A DNA stretch of 64,000 bases from Opisthocomus hoazin. Lineage: Eukaryota; Chordata; Aves; Opisthocomiformes; Opisthocomidae. The DNA is taken from assembly GCF_030867145.1 (NCBI RefSeq), contig NC_134418.1, positions 56,767,682 through 56,831,681 of the forward strand, written 5' to 3'. Below the pieces are notes generated by a model, which saw only the letters and a program-made list of their open reading frames with translations, did not search any database and was not told where the DNA came from. Of this stretch, positions 41,101 to 56,100 are shown in pieces (within the stretch, counting starts at the first letter, position 1; each line of letters starts with the position of its first letter). Both the position numbers and the translations under genes were made by a program.

Positions 41101-44100
41101 TTTCAGGAAGCAGAATTCCTGCATCAATGAGGCAGCAAGTAGCTGCAAGGCTGTGTGTCCCAATGCCTCCGTTTTGAGAGACCCTCTTAGTAGGCAAAGT
41201 GCCATTTTCTCCTATCCCATATGATCCTTTGAATTGATTTCAAGGAAAATGCACTAAATTTAGGAGACACTCTAACATTTTAATGGTGATACTTTATTAT
41301 TTTACGGGCAGATTTTCCTACTTGGGAGAAACTTCAGAAGCCAGTGGGAATTGCGCCTGTTTTAGGACTGAGTGATCTGTGGGAGAGGGTGTATTTTCTG
41401 CTTTTTTTGCTGTGTGTTTTCACAAAACATGCAAACATTCAGGTGGATTTAGGCACTTGGATACGCAAAGAGCTGCCTAGTGGTTTTTGCAGCTCTTTCA
41501 GCAGAGCAGGTGTGTAACCATCACTGACGTTACTGTTGGTGCGGTGCAGATGGAGACGAATCCTCAAGCCTGCGTGCTCTTCAGAGCACGGTGCTAAAGA
41601 CATGGTGCAAAGGGCATCTTGCCAGGGAAATGTGCCTTCTCACTTGTTTTGAGTGCAAAGTATTCTGTGCAGTCTTGTTTCCTGAAGAATTTGAAGAGTG
41701 GGATGATGAAAAGGAATTGGTTGACTTGGGAAATAGCCTTCTCATGACTGAGGAAAGCCATGTAGTGTTACTTCATTACTTTTCTGTGATGAGGTACTTA
41801 TCATTCATGTCAGTCTAGTCTGCTTTTCTGCCGCCTTGCAAAGTAACTAGGAAAACAATCTGTTGCCTAAGAGGTGAATCATTCTTTGTGTACAGTAAGC
41901 TGTTATAGATATGCTTATATTCTCACAAGTATAAACATATAAATAACATCAAGCATTTCAATAATTCCATTGCTGCTGGTTCAGCTGCCCAAGACTTCAG
42001 TTATATTTTTATCTGCCTAATTAAAACTACTATATTGTTTGTTTGTTTTTCTCTGGAGTATCATGAGAAGTACGGGGAAAGCAATAAATCACATCTCCTT
42101 TACATCTTCCAGCAAATGCTGTAGTAAAAAGGTAAGCAAGGAAGTCTTCCTTTACTGTAATGACATAGCCATGGTCAATGACTGGTTTCAGCGTGGAGTT
42201 TAAGGAGAGCTCTGCATGTATCCATGCTCTAAGAATTGTTTGGCAGCTATTAAATAGGCTGAGTAGGTTCATCTATATATATTGCTTTAGGCAATCAATT
42301 TCTTTATGTAAAATATGCTTCCATGGGTATGACTTTAGAAAGTAGGACTACATTTTTTCATAACTTGGTGGTAAGTGTGGCCACCTTGATTTGTGTTTGT
42401 ATCCCTGTATAGAGGAGATAATTGTTAAAGACACAGTCAGATATTTCACAGAATGGCAGAATGGTAGGGGTTGGAATCACAGAGTCACACAGAGAATCAC
42501 AGAATATTAGGGGTTGGAAGGGACCTCTGTGGGTCATCTAGTCCAACCCCCTGCTGAAGCAGGGTCACCTACAGCAGGCTGCACAGGACCTTGTCCAGGC
42601 GGGTCTTGAATATCTCCAGAGAAGGAGACTCCACAACCCCTCTGGGCAACCTGTTCCAGTGCTCCGTCACCCTCAGAGGGAAGAAGTTCTTCCTCATATT
42701 CAGACAGAACTTCCTATGCCTCAGTTTGTGCCCATTGCCCCTTGTCCTGTCGCTGGGCACCACTGAAAAGAGTCTGGCCCCATGCTCCTGACACCGACCC
42801 TTCAGATATTTGTAAGCATTTATTAGGTCCCCTTGCAGCCTTCTCTTCTTCAGGCTGAACAAGCCCAGCTCCCTCAGCCTTTCCGCATAGGAGAGATGCT
42901 CCAATCCCCTCATCATCCTCGTAGCCCTCCGCTGGACTCTCTCCAGCAGCTCTTCATCTTTCTTGAACTGGGGAGCCCAGAACTGGACACAAGACTCCAG
43001 ATGAGGCCTCACCAGGGCAGTGTAGAGGGGAAGGAGAACCTCCCTTGACCTGCTGGCCACACTCCTCCTAATGCACCCCAGGATCCCATTAGCTTTCTTG
43101 GCAGCCAGGGCACACTGCTGGCTCATGGTTAACCTGTCATCCACCAGGACACCCGGGTCCCTCTCCGCAGAGCTGCTCTCCAGCAGGTCCACCCCAAGCC
43201 TATACTGATGCATGGGGTTGTTCCTCCCCAGGTGCAGGACCCTGCATTTGCCCTTGTTGAACTTCATCAGGTTCCTCTCTGCCCAACTTTCCAGCCTGTC
43301 TTGGTCACGCTGAATGGCAGCACAGCCTTCTGGTGTATCTACCACTCCTCCCAGTTTCGTATCATCAGCAAACTTGCTGAGGGTACATTCTAACCCTTCA
43401 TCCAGGTCGTTGATGAAGAAGTTAAACAAGACTGGGCCCAGTATTGACCCCTGGGTGACACCACTATTTACAGGCCTCCAACTAGACTTGGCACCACTGA
43501 TGACAACCCTCTGAGTTCTGCCATTCAGCCAGTTCTCAATCCACCTCACCGACCACTCATCCAGCCCTCACTTCCTGAGCTTCCCTAGGAGGATGTTATG
43601 GGAGTCCGTATCAAAAGCCTTGCTGAAGTCGAGGTAGACAACATCCATGGCTCTCCCTTTGTCTACCCAGCCAGTCATGCCATCGTAGAAAATTATCAGA
43701 TTGGTCAGGCATGATTTCCCCTTGGTGAATCCATGCTGACTACTCCTGATAACCTTCTTTTCCTCCAGTTGCTTGATGATGACCTCCAGGATAAGCTGCT
43801 CCATCACCTTTCCCAGGATGGAGGTGAGGCTGACCGGCCTGTAGTTCCCTGGGTCCTCCTTCTTGCCCTTTTTGAAGATTGGAGTGACGTTGGCCTTTCT
43901 CCAGTCCTTGGGCACCTCTCCTGTCCTCCAGGACGTCTCAAAGATGATGGAGAGTGGCTCAGCAATGACATCCGCCAGCTCCCTCAGCACTCGTGGGTGC
44001 ATTCCATCGGGGCCCATGGATTTGTGGGCGTTAAGATTGCTTAAGGTTGGAAGGGACCTCTGAAGATCATCTAGTCCAACCCTCCTGCCAAAGCAGGGTC

Positions 44101-47100
44101 ACCTAGAGCAGGCTGCACAGGGCCGCGTCCAATTGGGTTTTGAATATCTCCAGAGGAGGATACTCCACAACCCTTCTGGTTGTTTAGACAGAGCCTGTTC
44201 CAGTGCTCTGTCCCCCTCAAAGTAAAGAAGTTCTTCCTCATGTTCAGATGGAATTTCCTATGCTTCACTTTGTGACAGTTGCCGCTTGTCTTGTCACTGG
44301 GCACCACTGATAAGCATTTGCCCCCATCCTCCTGACACCCACCCTTCAGATATTTGTAAGCATTTATTAGGTCCCCTTGCAGCCTTCTCTTCTTCAGGCT
44401 GAACAAGCCCAGCTCCCTCAGCCATTCCTCATAGAAGAGCTACTCCAGTCCCCTAATCATCTTCGTAGCCCTCTGCTGCAATCCCTCCAGTAGTTCCTCA
44501 TCTTTCTTGAACTGGGGAGCCCAGAACTGGACGCAGTGCTCCAGATGGGGCCTCACGAGCGCAGAGTAAAGGGGGAAGATAATGTCCCTTGACCTGCTGG
44601 TCACACTCTTCTTAATGCACCCCAGGATCCCATTGGCCTTCTTGGCAACAAGGTCATGCTGCTGGCTCATGGTTAGCTTGTTGTCCACCAGGACTCCCAG
44701 GTCCCTCTATATTTAGCACATCTGAAAGGAAAGGTACAAGTTCAGAAAAAGGAAAGAGTCATACAGTTAAATGGATGAGGGCTGAAGAAAATTACTTGTG
44801 TATTGTGGACTTCTTATGTGGTCTTGGCATAAAGTGCCAAGCCAGTTAATCTCCACTACCTTGGGTCTAACTGTTTAAAAGAAAGAAGAAAGAGAAAAAA
44901 GAACAAAAACCAACCAAACAAACAAAACCAACCAACCAAAACCCTTAAAATCTTTTCTGCTCTTGTTTGGTCTTGCTTATGTAGACTATCTAGCAGTTAA
45001 AGAACTGATCATGCAGAATTATAAGAACGTATAGCACCTACATTCTACCTCTGGGCATGGTTATAATGCAAATAATACCAACAAGAGGAGTTCAAATATG
45101 GGTTGACTATGCAAAAAATGCTTGCTAACAAAGCATGGAGTACCCTGGAGAATCCAACTCATGAAGTGTAAAAGTTGTTGAGAAGGTGGTGCAATCTTAC
45201 CAGGGTTCCTGTTTCTTTGGCCTTGTTAACAAGTATCAGATATATACCTAAGTTTTCATTGCGATACAGTTGCATGAACTGAAAAGTAGTATCAGGTTGC
45301 TGCATCTGGCTTAGCTTTAGAAGTGGAAATATAGTAACAAGATAAACGAAAGGGCCACCCACTATAAAGTGTGGGTGACCAGAATAAGGAAAAAAAATCC
45401 TTAATGGATATTTCTTCCAAAGATCGTTACTAAGAAGCTGCTCTCAGAAAGATGTAGTGCCAAGTGTAGAGGATTAAACTTTTTAATGACTTTTTGTTGA
45501 TCAACATCCAAGACATCTAGGAACAAAGAAGAGATTCCGTAACTCCACGTGTTACTTTCAGACAAGAAGAGAGTGCTTGAAAACATAAGATATGGTAAAA
45601 CGTAAAAGGGAAGAGGATAAATACAAGTCTCATCTGCAGAACAGCTTATTTTGAGGGTGGAGAACAGATTTATAGTTAATTCAATGTTAAATGCCAGAAT
45701 CCTAGGTAATTGCATGCTGACAACCACTAGAATAGGAAAATGTCTGCTTTGGCTTGATTCAGAAATTGCATAGGACTATTCCTGTTTCTTTAGACTTTTT
45801 TTTTTTTTTTTTTTTTTTTGTACCTTTATTAAGAAATGACTGTGCCCTGTAGGTAGTGGACCTGAGTCTGGATCCTGCCCGCCCCCCTTTCTTTTTTTCT
45901 CTTATTTCTATAACATTAAGAGTTTTTTGTATAAATCATATTTTTTGAAACCCTATTGTCTTGTCTCTTCTGTGTTATGGTCCCTAGCACTGAAGGGAGT
46001 CTTACTTGAATATGGAAGGATGCCCATAAAATCAAGAAGAGGGTGTAGCTGGAGTACAATGTCTGGAATGAAAGATGGTCCCTCAGTGGCTGTTGCAGAC
46101 TGAAACCAAGAGCAGTCCCTACTAACTCAGGGTCTGCAGACATAAATGTAGTCTGAAGCCACCCTGCTTTTGCCTCCTGGACTGCACGTGCTTAGCTTGC
46201 TCTTCTGAGAATTGGGGCCTGGGTTTGTTTGAATTAATAGTGAAGTCATTACACTATGTAAATATGTTAGTATTCATCTGGTTTTACTCACAAGTTATTC
46301 TTGTCTTGCTGTGTTCTTCCTGATTTTTTGTTTGTGCAAAATTAACCAGGAGCATTTTAAAAGAAAAAGGAAAAAATGATAAATAGTGTTGAAACCTTGA
46401 TTGCTATGTTATTTACCACAGTCTGAAGTTGGGTAGCCAGTTCTAACTTAATTGTATAGTAAGAGTAAAAAGATTTCTTTTAATGGTGCGCTTTCCTTTT
46501 CCACCATCTTTGGCCTCCTTTGAGTAAAGTGTGATAATTTGCCTTAACAGCCTAGTATTAAACTTTTTCCTTTTACTTGTACTGAGGAGTGAGCTGAACA
46601 GCAAGATGAGTCTACCCACAGAAGCTGCCTTCGCCCGCAGGGGGCTGTGACCAGGACCTTTCCCGGGACAGCTGCTCTTCTGCAGGTAGTCCCACTGCAC
46701 AAGAACTGCTGGCTCCTCATACAAGCGTAACTGCTCCTAGAATGAGTCAGGATGAGGAGCCAGGTTCTTGTATTGTAATTCTTCCTGTTGTTATGAAGGG
46801 GAAAGACCCAAGTTGCATTGTTGACTTGTCCTGTTTCTCAGTCTTACTGATGCAGACCAAATATAAGAACTGAAGAACCTTTTTTTTTTTTCCCCCTTCC
46901 CTTTCCCTGTCCTTTAACGTCTTGAACTTGTGTGACCACGTCTCTGAATTCTCTGTGCTGCATGAGACTGCAGAGGGGGAGCTGGTGCAGGTGCCCCGAC
47001 GTTGTTTGTTTGTTCTGATATTAAAGCTGGGCTGGCTGATTTTTGATGTCTGATTTCAATTCTCTGTAGGTGCTTTTGAGTTCAAAGGACGTGATCCGTC

Positions 47101-50100
47101 TCAGTGCCCCTCGCAATGGAGCAGTCACAGCCATCATGTTGCAGAGGGGCTCATATAGAACTGGAAAAGAGGGAAGGTATTTTGAATATCAGATGACAGT
47201 GATGGTTTCTGATGTATAGAGAAAGAACTGGGGATTGAAAGAGGCATATAAGCCAGGTGTTCTCACATAAATGACCATCAGGGAGACAAACAATAATGCT
47301 GACATTCAGTAACAATGTTAGATTGCAGTCAGTGGTCTGCTGAGGTGGAGACTGCGGTTCATCTTCTCAGACATACAGCATCTGGCTGTCTCTCCAGCTG
47401 ACACGAACTCATGTTTTCAGGCCTGTCCTTTTAAACATGTGTGCCAGAGAATTTGTGTTTTGAGAACTAGTGCCTTAAATGCTTTGTATTCTGCAATGCA
47501 AAGTGTATTCTTCAAGGAATACCTAAAAGTCATTTCCAGGGTGAGGACTGCAGACGCTGCACAAATGTTTATAACCTGGAAGCGTGTTCTCTCCAGGCAC
47601 TGTAGTAGACAAAGGGAGTTTTTGCACTGACTTCAATAAGGCAGGGTTTCCCCCTTGCTTTTCTAGATTTTTTTTTAATGTTTAAAAGCAAAGGAAGTTT
47701 ACTTCCTTAGTAGCTGTACTACAGAAGGTAAAGCTGTCATCTCATTTTTCATGCTGTTAATACATACTTGCAGAGGTGGTTCCCTATAAAAGCTCCACCT
47801 TGAAAGTGTGTCATGATTTGTGGATGTTCAGACCCAGGTGTTAGAACAGTAACATGCTGCCAGTTCCCAGCAGTGTTACTCTACTCTCAACCACAGTATC
47901 TGAGTACCTACCTGCGGTTTAATGCTTGGTGTTTTGTGAGCCATAGGATCTGCTAGCCATTTCCATCTGGATAGTATTCCTAGATTAATAAAAAACTCCA
48001 TACTTTTAGAGTTAATAGATCCAGAGGGAAAACTGGTTTTGGCAACCCACTGTTCATCCATCACAGTAAACTTGTTGATCAAAAAGCCAGAAGAATCTTA
48101 CTCTGGAACAGATGATAAATAGCCAATTAGAGACAAAACTAAAAAGCAAAACCATCAGAAAAAGGGTGGGGAAAAGGGAGAGATAAAAGTGCAAGAACAG
48201 TCTGCTGAAAATGCTGGACATAGAACAAAGTGTGTGTTAACAAACCTTTATTCTTCAAGCAGTCTTTGGTGATGCATTTGGAAATGACGTAAAATCAAGA
48301 CCTAGAGGCTTCCTGTAACGTTGATTTAGTACTACAGTGTTGACTTCAAAGATTACCTAACAGTGTTTTGATGCTCTCTGATGTAATGCTGCTGCTGGTA
48401 GTTCACCAGAGAATATGAATCATACACATTGAGACAAAGTCTATTAAATTTGGGGTCAAATGAATTGTTCCTCAAACTTTTGAAACTTCTTTAATAATGT
48501 CTTCTGTTAGGTACCAGTTCTATGGAGCAGGAAGCCTGCTTCAAAATCAAGCAATGCAGGAGGCTCATGGTCTCTCCAAGTGCTGAGAAGAAAGTACTGC
48601 TACGTAATCCCATGGTCACGATACGAAGTAGGGAGGGAAAGTTGCAGCACCTGTGTATTGCAAAGTGTGTGTGGGGCAGGAAACATAGTAAGCTTCCTTT
48701 GCAATGGCACGATTCAGCCAGAGTGACACTAATACAGATGTAAAGCTGATAATTTTTCTTAAAGGTGTGATAGAACAGGAAGACCCATAGCTGTGCTGCC
48801 TTGGGAACTACAGCATATATGTTGTGTGCTGGTGATGGTTTTGTGCTGTTCTGTGATATAAACAACATACATCTGTGCATGTTTGGGGCATAGTCTGCTG
48901 CCCTTCAAGTCATTTGGAAATATAACTCATTGCAGGTTTTACCTAGATGAGGAATTTAAGGTGAATCAAGTTGAATAAACTTGTAAGGTGGATTACTTCA
49001 AGTGCACAAAACCTTTTGAGTTTATACTTTCAAAACACATGTAAGATGCACTATATTAAGGCCAGTTTAGTTCAGATGACAGTGTCTACCCAGGAATTTA
49101 ATTGATCCACTTGCAGCCTTTTGGATTACCTTCTCTGTATGTCCTCCTGAAGCCAGGGAGAGCTTTAAACACAATCTGCCTCCTCCCAGTAACAAAAAAT
49201 GTAGGCAGTTCTGTAAGAAAAGGTGTTGAACTGTAAGCTGTTGAATAAGAGGTTCTGCTGTAGACCTAAAATGCTTGCTGAAATCGACCACGTGAGCCAG
49301 GACATCACACAGGGTCACAGAACGTGTGATACTTCGTGTGGGAAAAGTCTTTGGAGGCTTTCTGTCTGCACTGAAAGAGGTACCACTCATGCTGACTAGC
49401 TCTGCATGCAACAGGGCAACGTAGCTCCTGTGTTTATTTTAAGGTGTTTGACTCTCTCTCCACCAGGTGCAGCTACGCGCTCCCCCTGAGCACAGCTCCC
49501 CGCGCAAGGGGCAGTTGTTTTCCATGACATTTTTGCTGGGACGAGAAAAGCCTGAGTCAGGACTCACGTGAGTCCTACAGCCTTGTCAGTTTAAAGGGAC
49601 CTCAGTGAGGTTGTCTTTTTTTGTTGTTAAGATCTGAGTTTTCTTTGGCTCTAGCAACTCATGAGAGCTGGACTACTGCATGTTTTAGAAATGTTCTTCC
49701 CCTGGTGGTCTAGCAGTAGATTGAGTATTACTTTGAAATTTTAATATTTATTGTCTTAATAATGCAGGCTTCCGGGGCCATTAGCCACACAGTTTGAAGG
49801 AATGATCTTTGGAGGTTGCAGGATATGTATCCACCATGTAGCACTCTGGGAATCAGAGCTCATGGACAGCAGTGTTGTTTTAAGTTAAAGAGTTAAAAAT
49901 AAGTTATTGTTAGAATAAAGTGCCTGTGCTTAATGTAGAGGTGGAAGATGGTGCTTTTCTTTCTGAGTCTGGCAGAGAAGTGGGTCAGAGATGTATTATT
50001 TCAACAAGCAGGAAGCTCGGTGAGGAAAACTAAATTAAACTTGCCATGGCAACTGAATGGATTCGATCTGTTTCATTGCAACTACTGTGAATTTTGCTTT

Positions 50101-53100
50101 CAGGAATGGTCTGTCCCACAGCAGTCACTGAGAGTTGAGTTTCTGGTGAGATCAGTCTGCGACAGGATCCATGTCTGGAGCTGTCTGAGAGCACAGCATG
50201 ATTTCCTCCGTAGGATAAATTAACTATGGCTTTCTGCTGGTGCACAGTGAGATCCCTCGCTATCATCTATGCTAGTGTTGAGCTAAGAATAGAAAAAAGC
50301 AACATCAGCAGTGCTGTGGGAAAACTGCATTGCTCCAGATGGCTGCTGATAAACTCTTTTCTCATTTGGGATTAAAACCAAAATAGTAGTAAATGATGGT
50401 CATTTCCCATCCACATCTTAATGTACACGTTTTCTTAGCAGCTAGGAGAAAGCCAGGCTGAAGTTTGTCACTTAGACGAGGATTTGTCTGAATACATTTG
50501 AGAAGCTATCAGAAAGTAGTTTAATCGCCTTGCAGGAAAAAAAACCATCCCTTGAAGAGCTGGGAGTTCGTTTGTTCGTTTGTTCAAAAGCTTTGACTCC
50601 CCCTCTCCCTCCCTCCATTTTGCTTTCTCACATTTATGTGGCTCTGAATGAAGAGCTCTTCTTTCCATTGTTACAAAGGTTTGTGCCCTGTGAGATCGTG
50701 TTAGGTTTTCTCCTTGGTTTTCATAGAGAGGATCTGCATTCTGTTCTCAAAGAGGCGAGTGGGACAAATCCCATGTGTGATCTATTCATCTGCCTCTACA
50801 GCCCACATGTTGCGTGGAACTGTCGCACCAATGTTCATCTGCTAAAAGCCAAAACAAATTTGAGATCTCAAGTCAGAATCAGGCCCAACCAAGGAGCCAA
50901 ACAATGACTTGCATTCTTTGTAATTAGTCTTGACAGCAGCTATTTGGTTAAAGCATATGTTTGCGTTTCCTAATTTATTGGCGTGCTTTTACTTTACGTT
51001 AACTGATTCTTCAGAGACAGAGAAAAGCAAAAGCAGACTTGGCACCCCTGTGGCTGTTTCATATGTTTGCTCTGTGGGGACAAAGTTCTCGCTCGGAAGG
51101 ATAGCTCTGTCCTGTCCAAAGCAGGATGGAAAGGAGAGTCTCTCACCATGATTGAGCCAGTTGGTTGCTTCATCGCGCCTGATGGCTGTGGAATATTAAG
51201 CAATATGTGCAGTCCCAAGACTAGAGAGCAAACAAGCTCTGTTGTTCATCTCTTATGTGGAGGGTGGAAACTCTGTCCTCTTGCCTATAGTTCAGGCTGG
51301 TTTTGATCATCTAGTTAGTACACTGGCTATGGAGAGGTCAGCTTCCACCTCCTTTGAAGTCATTATTTTTACATTTATAAAAGTGTAATTAATTGAAATA
51401 GAGAAAACAACCTTTTTTCCTTAAGTAATGAGTAATAGACTGAGTTGCAGTACCAATGTATTTGTGGTAAGCAGTCTCACAGGCATGGTGTGAATATAAA
51501 AGATTATATAGGTGTGATATAAAAAAGAAGCCTTTTGACAGCAGAAGAAAACATTTATGCTGGATGTGATAGCATAACCTAGTGGCACAGGTATTTGCAT
51601 AGGATATTAATAACTAGGGATTCTGTATGTACAAGACAGTGAGTAGTAGCCTAAATTTGATATCTAACACACTGGTGCCTAGGAAGCAAGACCGTTCCTG
51701 GGATAACGTATGTGACCATTTTCTTGAGTCACTTGTCTCACCTTTGCAGTAGCTACTGCCTCTTTGCCAGGTGAGAAAGAGTGATGAAGTAACAATCTGG
51801 TAGCTCTACAGTGCTCTTATTTTCTGGCTGTGCGACTGGCTGTGGCTTTTCTCCTGTTCTTCAGCTCAGTCCCCAGTACCATCATGGGATGGTTATATGA
51901 GACAGAAGCTGACTGAGCGTCCAGCACAGTAACCGCAATGATGTTGTCATTTATGCAGTACGTGAAATTTTAATTCTCTTCTTGAGTTCTGCTCAGCATC
52001 CACAGCAAAAAGGTAATGAATAACCTCCACGCTCTTTCTTCTGCTGGGAGTGGTAGTAGCCATGATCTCCTGCCAGGACCGACTCTGCACTTGGACTTTA
52101 TGATGTGTTTAAAAAAAACAAGTTAACTGCTTCTGGGGGAGTCACTACTGATGTCTGTGCCACTAAATCACTTATTTAGGCACAGCTCTCTCTGCGTTGA
52201 AGGTGGGTCTGAAGCCAGCAGTGTCTAGGACTGCTTCTGCTGGGTAAGTGATGATACAGCCTAGGCAAAAATGCCAGTGGCTCTTCCTGCCTTTCTCTGA
52301 CATAGTTAGCTAGCACAGCGTGGAGTAGCTTCAGCATAAAAAAAAATGAGACATCATAATGTGAACAAATGAGAGCCTGGTGACTAAGACACTGGCAGGG
52401 AATATTGTCTTCCAATATTTGCTGGAGGCCACACTGAAATTTAAGCCCTTATCTCTCAAAGCTCAATAAAGTGTGTCTGCCATCAGTCTACTCACTCACC
52501 CTTCAGCACATTACAGCGTCTGTCTTACTCTCCCCCTGGAGCGATTCTCCGTTATGTTTTATAGTGCCAGACAGAGAGACTCGGACTGACTGACTCCGTA
52601 GCACAACAGTCCCACCATATAGTATTGCTCCAGCCTGCGATGAAACTCTGTGGTTTAGGATGACCATATAAAATATGTGGGATAGTAAATGACTCCAGAA
52701 AAAATATCAGGAAAACCTCATTCCACCCAAAAAAAGTTGCTAAGTTAGATCTCCTCTGCCAAAAGGGGACGACAAAGGTAGAAATAAACCTCACTACTGC
52801 ACACTCTTCAGATTGAGGGAATGGCTTTAGCCACTTAGACACAAAAGTTAGATAGTCAGTCCCTTCGTCAGTGTCACTGTGAAGTTAATGCAAAAGGAAG
52901 AGCTGCAGTAGTAGTCCTGGAAGGACTTGTTCGCTATAAAACCCCTCAAGGTTTCTCCTCTATCATCTGCATCGTTTTCCTGGTGTATTTCTATATTTTG
53001 AATAGAAATTCAGGAAGGACAGGAATGGAGGTTCATATTCTCTCTCTCCAAAAAAAATGTTTAACGTTTCCATGTTGCAATGACCTGGCTGGTCAAGGTT

Positions 53101-56100
53101 AGTCTTGGTGGACTGATGTGGGGGACATCCCCATACAGCATGAGCAGCACCTGTTTAAAAAGTAGCCTGAATCCTCCAACATTGCAAAAAATCTAGGACA
53201 TCTTTGTTGTACATTTTTGGACACGCATTCAACAGTATCTTTTATACAAGGGTACAAAAGTAATTGGAGTGATGGAGGAGAAAACATCTCAGCAAGAAAT
53301 GCTCTTAATCAGACAATACATTCTGAAAATGCAACTCATTATCACAGGCAAATGTAGTTTATGTCATGCTACGGGTGACTTGATCACCAGTAATCTGGGC
53401 TAAAAAAGTTAAATAAGATTGTTTAAATGCAGCTTCAGGGAGTGCTACATATTTTATCTCGGTTTCATCTGGTTTCCCATAATATCAAAGCTGTATTTAG
53501 TGGGTAATTTACGACCAGAAAATGATATGTATAGCTGAAGAATGTGAAGAGATGATGTGCCTTGTAGAATTAGTTATCATTTCTGGGGAAGTAGAGCTGG
53601 TTTACAGCTTGCTTTTTCCCTCTCCATCTGGGACTGATTTGTGTCTTTGCCTTGTATATAGGAAATGTTCGCTGCAATTCTCTAAACACAAAAACTGTGT
53701 TTCAGGCACTGTGACGTAGAAGATTTTGAAAACCTTCACTCATGCATAGACAATTGTTAGCATGTATGTTTTTACAAGTATGTTTTCTTTATCCTGTGTT
53801 TTAAAAAAGTATATACAAATTTATACATAGATTGGCTCAGCTACTACCAACAATGGGACAATTATGAACACATTTTCCCTCCTGTTAGCCAAGGCTACAC
53901 ACTATCTTATTTTGGTTTATTTTTGTGTTTCGATACTGAGTGCTGTGTAGTGATAGAGATTAATTTGCTGGGAGCAGAAGTTGTTCCAAGGACTGTCTAG
54001 TGACTGTGAGACAGACACAGGGCTATGCAGGCATTTTTGTTTCAAGCTCCCTGTGATTGATAGCTAGGATATCAAATGGATGGTGGTTTTGGAAGAAAGA
54101 TCAAGGCAACTGATGGCACCAGACATTTGCAAGAGGGTTTTCATATAGCTGGCTGGCAGCTGGTCTTTTGGAGTTTTGAATGGACTTGCCAGTTGTTGTC
54201 TGAGCTACATGTAACAATGATTTTTTGACTTGCTGCAGTCATTTGCCTTAGGTAGGTGGATGTTTTAGCTAATTTTTTTGTTTCAAAATGTCATCTTTAT
54301 TTAGGATGGGGCTCTAGAGTGGGACTAAAGGCTGAGTTACGTCACTTTGGCAATTTTTCGTGTCAAAATTGTCTTTTGTTTCTTTTACCATTCTTAAAGA
54401 CAGAACTGAGAGTTGGCAATTAGATGCATATCTTAAAATATCTTTTACATGTCACTCAGCCTAAAAGCCAGAAGTAAAACAGATGCTAGTTATGGTATGT
54501 GAGAGCATTCATTAGCACCATTCAGGATCAGGGAACTCTTTTTGTTAGAAGCTATTTGAGGAACTGAAAGAAAACTGCAAGTAGACTTCTTGCTGACAAG
54601 TTGCAGGTGTATACCACATGCCCATATTGGAAAAAAGATGCTGTTATGAAGGTCTTGATGACAGATAAGGGTCTAAAATGCCTTCATCTCCAGGTTTTAG
54701 CTAATTCATCTGTTTTTTATTTGCATTTCCCCTAGCTAGCAGTGTTAGGATCTTCCAAACTGAATATAACCATGCACAGGTCTATATCAAATCACTTTTC
54801 TACATTGTAAGATCTCATTTAAGTCAGGGAAGCCTAACTTTTATGGTAACTATATCATCAATTGTAAGTCAGTGTTGATAATTTCGTGCTGGACAAATGA
54901 GGGAAAGGAGTGATGAGATTGAGAGAAGAGCACTTTAATTCCACTTCGCTAGAATACGTAGAATCCACTCATGCCTTCAGAGTACCAAACAGGTGAGTGT
55001 TTGCATTTGTCTCTTATTGCTAGTCCTAGCTAAAAGATCTGGCCTTCTTTGATGTTCATCGTCTCAAGGATGAACTCAAGAGGAAATGTTTATTCTTGAG
55101 GGGAAAAAACTTACACATACATCAGGTTACTCCAAACAGCTGCACTCTGGAATCATTCTTCAAAGACACATATTCAGAAGTCAGAAGTAATGGGGAAGCA
55201 GCACTTGGGAAATATCCAACCAGCACTTTTGGTACTCTAAAGTAAATTTTGACGAAGAAAACAACTAAGGAAATCACGTGGGAAATGGCATGGTTCCCCC
55301 TCCCACTAAAAGCACTGGAGAAATTTGCTTGGTTTTATTATCAGACCTCTTGTTTCTTCTGCGATTCTCAACAGAATGGGACAAAGACAGAGAAGCAAGA
55401 AGTTCTCCATCTAAACCAACAATTTTCAGAGCAAATTCTCAACACCCTACAGTTTTTCTTTTCTGAAAACAATATAATCAAGCCTTGATTTAAAATATTA
55501 TTAGAAAAGTAATCAGCCTGCATTGAAAATTGGTCAGTTGAGCTTTTTGTTTGTGGTGAATAATTAATTGCAAGAGCCATTCTGAAAACAGTAAAAACAA
55601 TACTTTGATTTATTTAAAATGCTGGAGAATAATAGTTGAGGAAGCGTAAACATCATTTTCCAGAAAGTGCCCAAAATTTATTTTCATGTTTTTATCTAAA
55701 CAAATTCCTCAAGCATAATTTTGAGGAATGAAAAAAATCTGTGATGAATTTAATAGGCAGTAAAATCAGATGCAGTCAGAGAGCATAGTTGTAGCTGTGT
55801 GGGAGTCAGCAGAAAGGATCCTGCAATGTGGCAGCCTGGGTTGTTATATCTGCTTAAAGCGCATCATGTCTTTCCCTTTTGTAGGAATAAACTTTTCTTT
55901 CTTGCTCTCTTTAAGGGAGAATGCAATGCTTTCACACCCTTTTTTTAAAGATTAGTTTTCCTGTAAGATAATGCTGGTTTTGATGAATATAGGACAACTG
56001 TATACTCATGTCTCTTCTTGCAGGGAATTATATGTGCAAGACTCTGGTCTATAATATATTCCATGCTGCATACCATAGGGGGGTGTTTGGCAGGTGACAA

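Larger units (their letters stand above)
24885..42446 (+). other. DKK2 intron 1, middle part
   Basis: About 17.5 kb of mostly AT-rich unique DNA with no repeat family I recognise and no open frame resembling a known protein. A T/G-rich low-complexity stretch sits at about 27305-27373 and an A-rich tract at about 28551-28585. Distal enhancers of DKK2 could lie here but cannot be identified without alignment. Confidence 0.55.

Noticed and set aside
42569..44017. CR1 reverse-transcriptase frame as a host gene
   Set aside because: It has clear CR1 terminal repeats, 5' truncation and an in-frame stop, so it is a mobile-element remnant and not a domesticated gene on present evidence.
45796..45819. 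T24 run as the reverse poly(A) tail of a processed pseudogene
   Set aside because: No coding similarity or target-site duplication is apparent on the adjoining side, so it is treated as a simple homopolymer.
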